A DNA stretch of 58,168 nt from Haplosporangium gracile. Its lineage: Eukaryota; Mortierellomycota; Mortierellomycetes; Mortierellales; Mortierellaceae. Position numbers and translations under genes: made by a program. Of the stretch, positions 10,509 to 21,253 are shown in pieces. Numbering within the stretch: the stretch's first letter is position 1; every line of letters begins with the position of its first letter. The notes beneath the pieces are model-generated. The model saw nothing but the letters and a program-made list of their open reading frames with translations. It did no database searches and was not told the DNA's origin. The stretch covers positions 1 to 58,168 of the forward strand of contig JAAAUF010000145.1 of NCBI GenBank assembly GCA_015499985.1, in the 5' to 3' direction.

Positions 10509-11933
10509 CAGTTCAGGTGGATAACGGCTTTTGAGAGCGGCGTTAAGAAGCTACTCGCCTCTCTCACTTTTTTGCTGCTAGCCGTAAGCAAAGAGTGTAT
10601 AAAGGTTGACCATGACAGGTACTCGACTTTAAGTGATGAGGCCGAGAAAGAGGCATCACCTAGTTGCAAAAGAAAGTTACATGCAGAGAGAGAGTACAGT
10701 CGAGCAGAAAGCCGCGTCTTTCTTGCTTTTTCGGGAAAGGGAAAACCCTTGTCGTGATCATTGTGTGCAAGCTCACTGTGGATAATAAGGTTCATGTCTT
10801 CATTCCAAAGAAGAACGCGCCGCGCCGCCGTCTTTTTTCTCTCTCGGTCTTGATATGACCTTGCATGCATTTTACGACGTGTCGGCGCTCTCATAAATCC
10901 TGTCTGTTGTTTTTTCTTGTCTACCTGCGCGTTTTCTGATTCCTTTGCGTTTTCTTTTCTTTCCCAAGACAAGGCGTGTGAATAATTGGCTCACAATGAC
11001 AGGTAAATACACCTCCTCGGCATTGTTTTTTGTCCCCTTGACCTTACTGTTAATGACCCCTGAGAGAATTGTAGTTGATTTTGTTTGCATCGCCCAAGGC
11101 TTAGGAACGTACTAAAAAAATGCATCCATGAGCATTTTTTTACTTTCATCGATCCTACACGCCGTCGCTGTTGTCTTGTAAAAATTTTGTTGAGACTTTG
11201 CTTTCTGTTCACTTTTTATCTCGTCAGCAAATAAACTTGTCATAGAGCGTGCTCTTTTTAAATTCCTTCCATAAGCACAACAAAAAACCGAGAAAGTCAT
11301 TTGAACACCGCTGCTGTAGCTTGAAAGCGCCGCAGACACACAGGCAGCCGCTTTTCTTCCATTCTTGTGTTTCACTTTCGGCGGCGGTAGACAAGGTGGC
11401 AGGTCGACTCAAGAATCGAATGGCGCGTAACGCCAGATGGTGTATGGTCGTTCTACTAGACGCGTAACACCTCATGATCTCCGCGCGGGTCTTGACTTTA
11501 CGTGACGTTGATACTTCGTATCGGAACCAGCGTCCCTCCTCCTTCCCTAGTTGTTCAAGAATGTCCTAAAGCGGAAATGTTTTATCACTTTGATGTGACC
11601 CTATGGCCATTAAATAAATAAATAAATAAAAGCCGCGGCGTTCTCAACCTCGATATCACGCCTGTCTGTTGACCATCTACTTTCAACACAAAAAAAAAAA
11701 AAAGACACGTTGGCGATCGGTCGTCCTACATATGAAAAACGCGATCAATTTTGAAATCACGCTTTGTACTGTTTGCATTCTGGGCTTATTCTCTGCGCAA
11801 AGAGATGACGCCTCAGTTTATGTGTTGTGAAAAAAAAGGAATTCCTACCGATAAGAGACGGGATACTTCCAACCTTTACCCGTCATCATATTGGCGCATT
11901 GATAGCCTCAATTGTTCCTGTGATAAATACACT
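10509..11933. other. Gene-poor spacer (1.4 kb)
   Basis: No convincing coding region is present. The part near 10509 is upstream of the secreted-protein gene. An AAAT microsatellite lies at 11611..11630 and an A-run at about 11690..11703. Short open frames on both strands show neither codon bias nor recognisable motifs. Confidence 0.5.
11611..11630. repeat. AAAT microsatellite
   Basis: Five tandem copies of a four-base AAAT-type unit in intergenic DNA. Confidence 0.8.
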
Positions 11934-12829
11934 TCAGATTCGGGCCCTTTTCCACCAATTCGGCCAGGAGCGCTCGGTCGATAAGCCGTCCACGTTGTGA
12001 AGACGAAGTTCTTGAAGAGACTCCGCCGAATATTTCAACAGGGTCGAAATCACTGCGCTGCTATCGCCGTACTTGTCCTCGGTGAGATCGATCCGGAGCA
12101 TCTCGAGGGGCTGGCGGATATGCTTAAACAGGGGCGCCTTACTACCCCAAGAATGATCGGCCTTATGCTTGTTCAGGACAAGATACTGCAGTTTAGGGCA
12201 CGACTCGCCCAACGCCTCCATAAAGGACTTGACATGATCATTACTGACAGAAGGAATCCTGAGTGCCTGTAATTCAGAAGATGCTTTGATGAGGGGGATC
12301 AGGTAGAGGTCTTTGTTTGCAGACTCGTTGGCACCGCGAAGGCAGATGCGTTCCAGCTTGTTGGGTTTCTAGATCAGGGCGAGCTCCTTGAGACGGTTAT
12401 ACTTCCAATCCTTGTCAAAGTAATTTCATAGTCCAGCTCCAAGATCCAAACCGAGTCTAGCGATGCATTGAGGATCTCGACAAGGAGCTTCAGGTTGAAG
12501 TTCTCTTCCAGTGTAATATCCATCCTTGTCAAAAGTGTCAGTTCAGGAAGGACCGGAAGGATTGTGTCCTCCAAGTCGTAAGTTGCTCCGATGTCCTCCT
12601 CGGGATAATCGATGGTCAAAATTCGGATCCAAGAGGCATATTTCCGGATGGTTTCTAGTTCGTTCGTTGTCAGGATCTCACGGACAGTGATATCTTTCCA
12701 GTGCGGGCGGAAAAAGGCTTTGTGAAGGGCTTTGCTAGTTTTCCTGCAGTGAAAGATGGCGTTGGCTGAGAGGTCCTTGCAGATCGCATCGATGACGAGG
12801 GGAAAGTAGAAGATGGAGAATCGGGGCAT
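11934..12829 (-). pseudogene. F-box/LRR-type protein, broken
   Basis: From the ATG at 12829 the frame reads as the start of a fungal F-box/LRR protein: an F-box-like helix pair (LVIDAICKDLSANAIFHCRK) and HWKDITVREIL, then leucine-rich text. The frame is lost near 12418 by an apparent one-base deletion. In the shifted frame the protein text goes on (DKDWKYNRLKELALI), hits an in-frame TAG at 12371..12369, and resumes with KPNKLERICLRGANES up to a TGA at 11934. Later LRR text (MLRIDLTEDKYGDSSAV) is well preserved, so decay is recent or the shift is a sequencing error. The TAG makes error alone unlikely. Intact relatives are Skp1-Cul1 ubiquitin ligase receptors and form large families in these fungi. 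Confidence 0.7.
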
Positions 12830-14684
12830 TTGGGCATTTAGAATGATTGAGAAGGAGAAGGAAGGAGGGGGAATGAAAAATTGGGAACGATGATGATCTC
12901 AAACTTTAGTGGAGGGCACTCTTCGCTATTTTTTTAGGACTGCGGCGAGAGTAACGCGCTGCCGTTGCGTCTGAGAGCGAAAACTCAATCGGTTTCAATG
13001 ATGCAAAAAGCAATTAACAAATTGATCCACAGCCCTCAAGTAACTAATATCTACCGTCCAAGTACTTCTACAAAGCGTGTCGGGGATAGGTTTTCTCGCA
13101 AACAGCTGGCTCGAATACTTCAAGCAGCGCCCTTGGTTGTCCAGACATCAAGCACGAGCTCAAGGTGTGACATCATGCAGTCAAGGTCTTGGACGAATCT
13201 CAGGAGCATGGTAAAAAGAAGGTTTTCCAAAGGCGGTGCATTAGGGGTTAGGGTAAGCAGGGGTGTGCTGTTGACTGGGCAACAACACACCTCCCGCGGC
13301 CATTTTTTCAGTGATCTCGCTAAAGAGATTAGGACTGATATATGGCCTTGAGACTTGAATCAATGAGGGGTGAGAAGAGAGGCAGGATTGGGCAAGTGGG
13401 AGGAAAAACTCAAGTGTGAGCAAAAGCAATGTCCTTTTGTTCACCATTTTAGGAAACCATGCTCACGACTGCGAAAGCACAATATTCTATACCGCCACTC
13501 CTCCATGCATACTGCACAAAAAAATAAACGGGAACCAGTCTCTAACGCGATTGGTATCAACTCCTGCAAAAAATAACAACCATTGAAAAATTCATCCATG
13601 AAGGGAGAAAGGAGAATGAAGGATCGTGCTTTTTTTTTTTCTTTTCTTCGCACGCTCGTCTTTTTGTATTATTGTGTTATGAATGATCGGTGGTGATATT
13701 GCTCAAACTCGTAGGGTCACAATTGCGAATTAACACGCGATTACAAGCGAAATGCTCATTATTATTGTTTTCTGTCACACCAAGACACAACAACAATCCC
13801 TCTCATTTCAGGAACACCTTAGCCCAAGCTCTTTTTTTTTTTTTCGTCAAGCAGGGACTTGTTTCAATAATAAGTGTTCATTTCAAAAACAAAAAAAGAA
13901 GAGCAAAAAGAATCAAGAACTCTTTTGCTTCCCTTTTTGAGCAAGGAAGAGTTGTAGCAAGGATGGGATTTCTGAGATCACTTTTCTCTCGTTCTGTTCC
14001 CTTCCTTGCATCAAATTACTCCTTTTTATTTCTTCCCTCTTGAACCTGCAGGGCCAGCACGGTTGATTCTCCTTATTTCTTGTTTGTTTGTTTTTTTCTG
14101 CCTGTATTGTCATTGTTTCCAATCGACTTGCTCTTTGTCCCGCTTCACACACACCAGCGTTCGTGGACGCTACTCTATTAAGGAAGGATATGCGTTTCGC
14201 GAACAAAAAGCATCAAAAAAAAAGAAAGCGAGACGAGGCGCGACTGTCTCAGTCAGACCCCGATCAGACGATGGTGGTGAGCGCACGTTGTTGCATCAAA
14301 AAGAAAAAAAATGTATTGTTTGCTGCTCAATACGGCATTCTACCACCAATTGAAGAAAAGAAAACCTTTTTCTAATAAAAGCCCAGCCCACTCTCCTTCT
14401 CTCACAATTCCCACCATTCCCTTACTTCTTCACTTCTTGCTCTTTCATTCCATTCCTCATTCACATTCACTTTCACCTCATTCTTTGTTCACTTCATTGC
14501 ACTCACTTTCAAAGACTTTATACCTTCTCTCCTGAAAATCGGGAAAAAAAAATCTTTATACTCCTTCTCCTCCCCTTCCCTCGCCCCCCCCTTTTTTTTT
14601 CTTCATTTCTTTATACCCTTGAGCCGGCAATACTACTTTAGCAAACAATTTGAGGAGGGATTCGCCAATTGATACCAACCAACA
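12830..14684. other. Spacer between F-box pseudogene and MFS transporter (1.85 kb)
   Basis: No gene is recognised. The right end (about 14375-14600) is a strongly pyrimidine-rich plus-strand tract that should be the promoter and leader of the MFS gene. A telomere-like doublet lies at 13241..13253. Several A/T homopolymers are present. Confidence 0.5.
13241..13253 (+). repeat. Telomere-like doublet TTAGGGGTTAGGG
   Basis: Two TTAGGG units separated by one extra G. It may be chance, but TRF/Tbf1-type proteins also bind such sites outside telomeres, and a TRF-like gene is in this window. Confidence 0.35.
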
Positions 14685-17284
14685 ATGAACGGTAACCGAC
14701 GCGGTAGCAATGGCGGTCAACGGATCACCTTGCCCCAACACCCTTCAGAACAAACCATTAACGACATGGCCAACGACAACAGCAACAACAATGAGAATAC
14801 TCCTCTGCTTAACAACAAGGCTTCATCCTCCTCCCCTTTCAACAACGACAAGAAAAAACCCCCAGTCGATGCTACCGCTCTTTACGTCAAGGTCATCACC
14901 GAGCAGCTGCCCTGGTACAAGCGCCCTTCGGTTCTGTGGCTCCTCCCGATCTTTGGAATGACTTGGATCACTAGTGGAATGTTGGCCTCGTCCCAGGGTC
15001 AGTTCCAGGCAGCACTTCTTTGCCGAGAATACTTGAATCGCCACACCTCCAACATCTCAACCACTCTTTTGACGTCTGTTGCGTCCGAGGGTGGTGTTTC
15101 TTCATTCCTTGCCTCTGCTGCTGTCAAACCAGCGGAGGAGTGTCTACTCCCCGAGATTCAAGCCTTCACTGCCAAGATCCTGGCCTTGACTGAGGTGATC
15201 ACCGGCCTTGCGAGTAAGTAGAGAGAGAGAGAGAGTGTGTGTGTGTGTGTGTTTGTTGTTATGTTCATGGTCAAAAATGGCAACGATACACCGAATTATA
15301 TTTTTTTTTTTTTGAGCATCAGAGCATTTCCCTCTCTTTTTTATAACTATCGTTTATTAATACAAAACTGACTCCCCAACAACAATGTCTCTCTGCTTAT
15401 AACAGGCATGTTCACAATCGGATATTACGCGTCCCTAAGCGACAAATACGGCCGCAAGATCATCATAATAGTTGGCTTTCTCAATGCCCTGCTGGTCCTT
15501 GGTTCCTTTGTCCTGATGAACGTCTACTGGGACCAGATCGGCCTGCCCCTGATGATTCTCTCGGGTCTGGTCAACGGTCTGTTGGGTGGAACAACCTTGG
15601 GCGTGACGATGGCCCTAGCCTATGCTGCCGATTGCACTGACCCTTCCCAGAGGCATCTTGCTTTCTCGTGGCTTCATGCCGCCCTCTATTTTGGTCTTGC
15701 CATTGGGTGCGTATGAACTGTTGTTGTGCCTAAATGTGATATGTGGTGATTTCTCAGTATGCACGATGCAGTCATGGTTACACCACACGCACACACACAC
15801 ACGTACTAACCGTTAACGTACCTGTTTCTCTTCTTTTTCTCTGTCATCTGTGGATTAGTCCATACATGGGAGGGTTGATCTCCAAGGCGACAGGAACTAT
15901 CTTGACGGTCGTGTTTATCGATATCACCGTCACCTCCCTAGGCCTCCTACTCACCGTTTTTGTTATGCCTGAGTCTTTGCCCTCCATGCAACCTGAACAT
16001 CTCCGCCGACTCTTTGCAACCAACGCCGATGCCAAGACTTCTTCCAACAGTACCGCAGCAGGAGCCCAGCCCACGGCAGGAAGACGTGTACCATGGCACT
16101 CGCATGTCTTCCAAGCCCTCCTCTTCTTCAAACCCAATGGTCGGAACACCAATCTGATTCTGTTGGCAGCGATTTCTTTCCTCCAGATGTTGGCCTACCG
16201 TGGGACCATTTCGGTTATTATTCTGTATACCAACCGGTTGTTCCAGTGGACCGAGTATGAGGACGGAGTCATGTTCTCGCTCAGCTCGACGGCGCGTCTG
16301 ATCACCATATTGATCTTCTTGCCGCTTCTAGTCCATTTCTATCAGAAATCGTTTACCAAGAAGCAGAGGCGTCTTGTGGCGGCTCAAGCAGCCCAAGCAG
16401 CAGCTGATGAAGCTCACAGAAATGGGAACCGAGCACCTCATGCCCGGTCGTTGTTGTATGGCAGCCAAGCTTCGACATCCTATCAGGACCAGGAAGCCTT
16501 TGATCGCAACCAGCGAGCTTCAACCCTTCACGATGAGGCTACGATTGGTCAGTCGGACGTCGTCAACAACCAGACGGTCTTCAATCCTAATGACCCTACC
16601 ATCGCGGCCAGTTTGCAGTTCCTTGGAGAGACTGCCCTTGATTTCAGATCCGACGATGATGGTGAAGATGATGATGAATGTGATTATGGCGGATACGCTG
16701 GCGAATCGTTCCTGGCTCGCCGTCGTCGTCAAGAGTCGATCGACTCGTTGGCTACTCTAACACCAAGCAAGGCACCAGTCCGTCGTTCCCCTCAATTCAA
16801 CCAGTCCACCACAACCGCCTCAGCCACCAACAACGAGCCCTCCTCCTCCACATCCGAAACCTCCGTTTTGAGGACCAAGGAGCAGAAATTCAGCGATATG
16901 AAATTCGACACATGGATGATCCGTCTCGGCTTCGCGATCAACTCAATCACCTACGTCGGCTACGGCCTCGCCAGCGAGACCTGGATGTTCTACCTCGCCA
17001 CCGCCCTCCACGCCGTCAGCATCATTTCTTCGCCTTCCCTCAAATCGCTTCTTACAAATCTGGTCGAACCTTCTCAATTCGGTGCGGTGTTGGGTGCGTT
17101 GCAAGTCGTGGATTCAGTTGCGGCGGTGGTGTCGCCCGTAGTGATCTCGTGGGTCTATGCGTTGACTGTGAGCACCATGCCCGAGTTTGTGTGGTACTCG
17201 TGTGCATTCTGGACGGGGATCTGTGTGGTCTTGGCGTTCATGATTCGGCAGAAGCAGTTCCGTGCAAACATGACCGATGCTTAG
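14685..17284 (+). CDS. Major facilitator superfamily transporter
   Basis: The exons are 14685..15213, 15406..15706 and 15859..17284, with introns of 192 bp (phase 1) and 152 bp (phase 2); the product is 751 residues. After an Asn/Ser-rich cytoplasmic N-terminus, membrane segments start near residue 85 (LWLLPIFGMTWI). The junction of exons 1 and 2 gives YYASLSDKYGRK, the MFS motif A (D-x-x-G-R-K). Exon 2 holds GLVNGLLGGTTLGVTMALAY. A central loop of about 190 residues, rich in Ala, Ser and acids, separates the two six-helix halves. The substrate is unknown. The layout recalls SLC46/TetA-like carriers more than sugar porters, a weak call. A (GA)n(GT)n microsatellite follows the first donor site. 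Confidence 0.82.
15221..15251 (+). repeat. (GA)n(GT)n microsatellite in MFS intron 1
   Basis: About seven GA units run directly into about nine GT units, starting 8 bp into the intron. Length variation here would sit close to the splice donor. Confidence 0.8.
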
Positions 17285-17506
17285 AGCACCCTTGTGCACA
17301 CGCCCGCCCCGCCTTAGACACTTCGCTTACTTTGTATATAAACACACCACCGACCATTTACCCAATTCTCTTACCAAACATCTCTAATACCATGACCCCA
17401 TCCTTCATATCTTTGTTCTTTTTAACGACTACTTATATTTTTTATTCATAAAGAATTAAAAAAAAAAATATAAAACTAAACTATACAAAAAAATTGTCCG
17501 TCTCGA
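17285..17506. other. Convergent 3' spacer
   Basis: This 222-bp spacer between convergent stop codons is very A/T-rich near 17450-17490. It holds both 3' ends. No gene is seen. Confidence 0.5.
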
Positions 17507-20500
17507 TCAAAGTAAAAGATCATATCCAGAATCACGACGCGCCTCAGAAGAGACAGGGACCTTATTCCCATGTGAGTCGACCGTCATCTCCTGGACCTTG
17601 TTGAGCGTATCCGAGCTGTTGGTTGTCGAAAGTGTCGGCGGCAACTCGTCATCTGCAATACTGCCACCTGTGCTACTACTGCTAATGCTGCTGATGCTGC
17701 GGACCAACTCATCGCGGGGGTGTACCAATACCGACTCTTTGATGCCAGCAGGGTTCTTGGCTGGTAATGGTGGTGAAGGTTCATATCCCTGGGGACGAGT
17801 GTGGGCCGAGATTGGTTCTTGGCTATCGCTGGCCTCAGCGAGTACAAATGTATCCGTGTCATCGCCATCCTCCGCCTCCTGCTCCTCCTCCGCCTCCTCA
17901 CCCCCCTCTTTCTCGTCGTCATCCGCCTCCTCCCCACTGTCCTCCACATCCTCCAAATAGTAATCCTCATTCTCATGCTCAGTATGCGCCACCCCCGCCA
18001 CCACATCGGCATAAGTAACCCCCTGAGCAGACTGAGCAAGTTTCTCGGACAAAGACTTATCAATTTGGGTCAGAGCCTCTTCCGACATGGAAGCACCTCC
18101 ACTCGAGGACCTAGGATTGGCCTCCTCCTCCTTTTCCGAGGACATGGCGGATTTTCTATCAATATCCACAATGCGGGCGGCAACGGGTTCGATGTGGCGT
18201 GCAGATATGCTCTCTGCTAGATGGGGCTCGAGCCCGGTGGCTGGCGTTGAGGCAGGAGTTTTAAAGCCTCCAGAGTGAAGCGGGACTCGGACAGTGCTTG
18301 TTGTTGCTGCTGCCTTTGAGGGCGCTGCTGTTGCTGGTGCAGCACTGACGCTGTGGGCAGGGATAGCAGAAGATGCGGTGGGGGTCGTGACATGAGTCTG
18401 GGTAGAGGCTATATTGTCGTTGTCTTCGTCGTCTTGCATGATTTTGGAAATGGCGTCCCGAACACCCCACGATTTCTTGTTTGACCCCCCAGCATCGCTG
18501 TCCTGCACCCTCATCGCATGGTCAAACGACTCTCGAAGCTCATCCGTGAAATCTGTATGTAGAAAAGTTTACGCGTATGTTAGTACTATTCTTGGTGGCA
18601 AATAAGACTCTCCCGACGCTCCCAAAAGATAAATGGTCAACGTCCTGCCCTTTACCTGTAACAGAATCCGGTAGGTTATTCTTGATGGCCCCAGCAGTCG
18701 CCTCAGCAGTAGAAGCCAAAGTCACAACAGTAGCAACAGCGGACCCCAAAAGCCCCCCCGAGATCGAATCCATGTTCTTCAATAACTGGCTGTCCTGCAC
18801 AAACCCAAAGATCTTTGATCCGAAATCCCGACCGATGTTTCCGGATAACTGTTGATGATGGATAGTTGTCGGTTTCGCAGCAGCAGGAGAGACGCGAGTG
18901 GGGTAGTACGCCTTAGGACGATCAGATTCCTTGAAACTGCCACTGGGGCGAGGGGTACGAGTTCTCATGGGAGGTGGGATACTGGCTACGCGCTGGGGTG
19001 GCTTGATGGATTCATCTGCTCCAGGACCGGCTGGACCTTGTCCGGATTGACGCCCCGAGTTGTTTTCCTGTTTCTGGACATGTTGTTCTTGCTTGCCCTG
19101 CTCCTGGTCTTTCTTCTGTCCCTGGATGGCTGATTCAATCTTGGCAGACGTGGGTGATTTGATAGACTCGACGGAATCAACATTTCGGTCAGAGGTAACT
19201 GGCTTCTTGAGTTTGTCAAATTCAGTAGTGCCCTTGCTTGATTTTTGGGTGGCAATTTCAGTTGCAGTTTGTGCTTTGATATAGTCAGCAGAGTCAACGG
19301 GTTCATTCGACCTCTTGTTCAATTTGGCGCCGGATGGTTCTCCCTCCTCATCACCAGGATCTATTTTGCGAGGCAAGGAAAAAAGAATAGGTTAGTCTCC
19401 TTTCAGTTGCGCATTATCAATGCATATACTGTACGTCATTTCTCATATTCTCTCACTTGATTCATTTGTGTGAGACTGTGTGTAGGGCTATATACCGTCT
19501 GAATCCAGAAAGTCAGAACCGAGAAGCTGGGCAATATCTTGGTCGAGAATATCCTGGTAAGGGATCCGCTTCATCATCTCGCTACCCAAGGCGCTCATCG
19601 ATTCGAAGACAGATCCCATCCCGCCCTCCTCAGAGTTCTCCGGACCGGTCTTTGTGCTGTCCTTCAATGAAGCTAAAGAGTAAAGTGTGAAAGAGTAGGT
19701 AAGACTTTGACTACTGAGATAGTAGCAAACATAACAAGAGTTGGTGGGGTAGGGTTGTGAAGTGAGTCAATTTACCAAGGATGTCCAGAGGTTTGTAGTC
19801 CGAGGTTTCTCCACCAAGGAACCCCATCGAACCGAGAAGAGCGCTCCACGAGCTAACACCGCTGTTGTTCCCAAGGAGATACTGACTCGCGCCGACTATC
19901 AGACAGGAAAGAAGTAACATAAATAATTAATATGTGAGCAAAGTGTTCAGTTACACAGGTCTTTGCCAAAACAAAGAAAAAAAGAGTGTTCCCCATCCAA
20001 AAACCTTACCATCGCTTGGACCACTTTGCGTCTTAGTTCCTCGCTTCGACGAAGCATCGGATATAGAAGAACCGTCTTCCTGCTGTTGATGTTGCTTACT
20101 TCCACTTTTCCCAGTTTTCTTCTGCTTACCACCACCACCACCAACTAAGGTAGGATCACTCTTATAACCCGGATACCTCGGAGGCCCATCCTCCGAACTG
20201 TTCCCCACATCCATGACAGCACAGGCCGCAAGAAACAATATCACTAATGGCAAAATCAACGCCAACGCCAAGATCCGTGGGTCGATATTGTACTTCTCAC
20301 TCAGCCCACCTAGTCCACTTTGACCAAGGACTCGCTCCTGAAGTGCATGAATATCCGGTGTATAGTTCCACAAGAAGCTGTCGAAACTGGCTACAGGGTC
20401 CCAAAATCTCCAAGTAAAGTCTGGGTGAGTGATAGACTGGAAGAAAGCGACAATAGGGTTCTGCGGAGAATCTTCAAGGTTATTCCTGTAACCGAACGAT

Positions 20501-20817
20501 GCTTCTGCGTTATGATGATCCACCGGTTGACAAGTCGAAGTAGAAAAAGAGGAAGACGAAGCTGCGGCTGTTGAGTGATGCTGGTGCGGCGGTTGGTAAT
20601 GTATGTAAAGATTGTTCTCGGCAGGGTGCTGTTGTTGAGTGTGAGAGGGGTTGAGGTATGACTCGACGTAAGAAGAGGCCAGCGAGGCGGCCTGGGAGGC
20701 GGCTGAGGAGACGGCTGTTGATTTTTTGTCGGTTTGGAGATTGGGTTGGTGGTCAACTGCCCAGTAGTAGAGGTTGGTCAAGGCTTGCTTTGCCTGGACC
20801 GCAAGGTTGTTCTCCAT
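17507..20817 (-). CDS. Uncharacterised single-pass membrane protein with long acidic Ser-rich tail
   Basis: The exons on the minus strand are 20817..20010, 19895..19776, 19672..19496, 19360..18656 and 18552..17507, giving 951 residues. All four introns (114, 103, 135 and 103 bp) are phase 1 and join without frame conflict. The ATG at 20817 was chosen because the longer frame upstream looks like leader. The one clear membrane segment lies at about 183-204 ([20 protein letters not shown]), followed by a basic, Gly/Gln/Ser-rich stretch. Exon 4 is Lys/Gln-rich with a hydrophobic patch ([15 protein letters not shown]). Exon 5 ends in a dense Glu/Asp block and a Ser run. I do not recognise any domain. 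A type II-like anchor with a mostly disordered exposed region is what the sequence shows. Confidence 0.75.
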
Positions 20818-21253
20818 GGTTGTTGTTTTTGTTTTTGTGTGAGAAAGTAGATATGAATATGTACAAGTAGTATTTACAAAAGTGCCATAGGGATGTAAAA
20901 GAAGAAGAAGAAGTAGAAATGCAGAAGACCAGAATATGAGGAGGGTGTCATAATGATATGCAGTCAACTCAGCACCTGGCAAAGCGGGTGTAGGCTGTGG
21001 AACTGTGGGGAAGGTCCCAGCCTCCAATCAAACACGCGCATAGCAACTTTTTATTGCCTCATGTCTTAGTCGTAAGGATATTTTATTTTGATGAAGAGGT
21101 CTGGTAGAAGGTAGACGATGGAATTAGGGTGAACAAAGAAAACAAGCGGCAGGAACAAAAGCAATGGAGAGGATAAAGTACAAACAAGAAAGCAAAGTTG
21201 AATAATAGAGTGGGGTGTTAAAGGGAGGGGAGCATGGTTATTGGATGTGAAAA
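20818..21253. other. Promoter and 3' spacer between two minus-strand genes
   Basis: This 436-bp spacer is the promoter/leader of the membrane-protein gene and the 3' end of the DUF1769 gene. No separate gene is seen. Confidence 0.45.

Noticed and set aside
10872..11475. Cluster of short open frames on both strands at 10.9-11.5 kb
   Set aside because: All overlap each other, contain homopolymers and lack codon bias.
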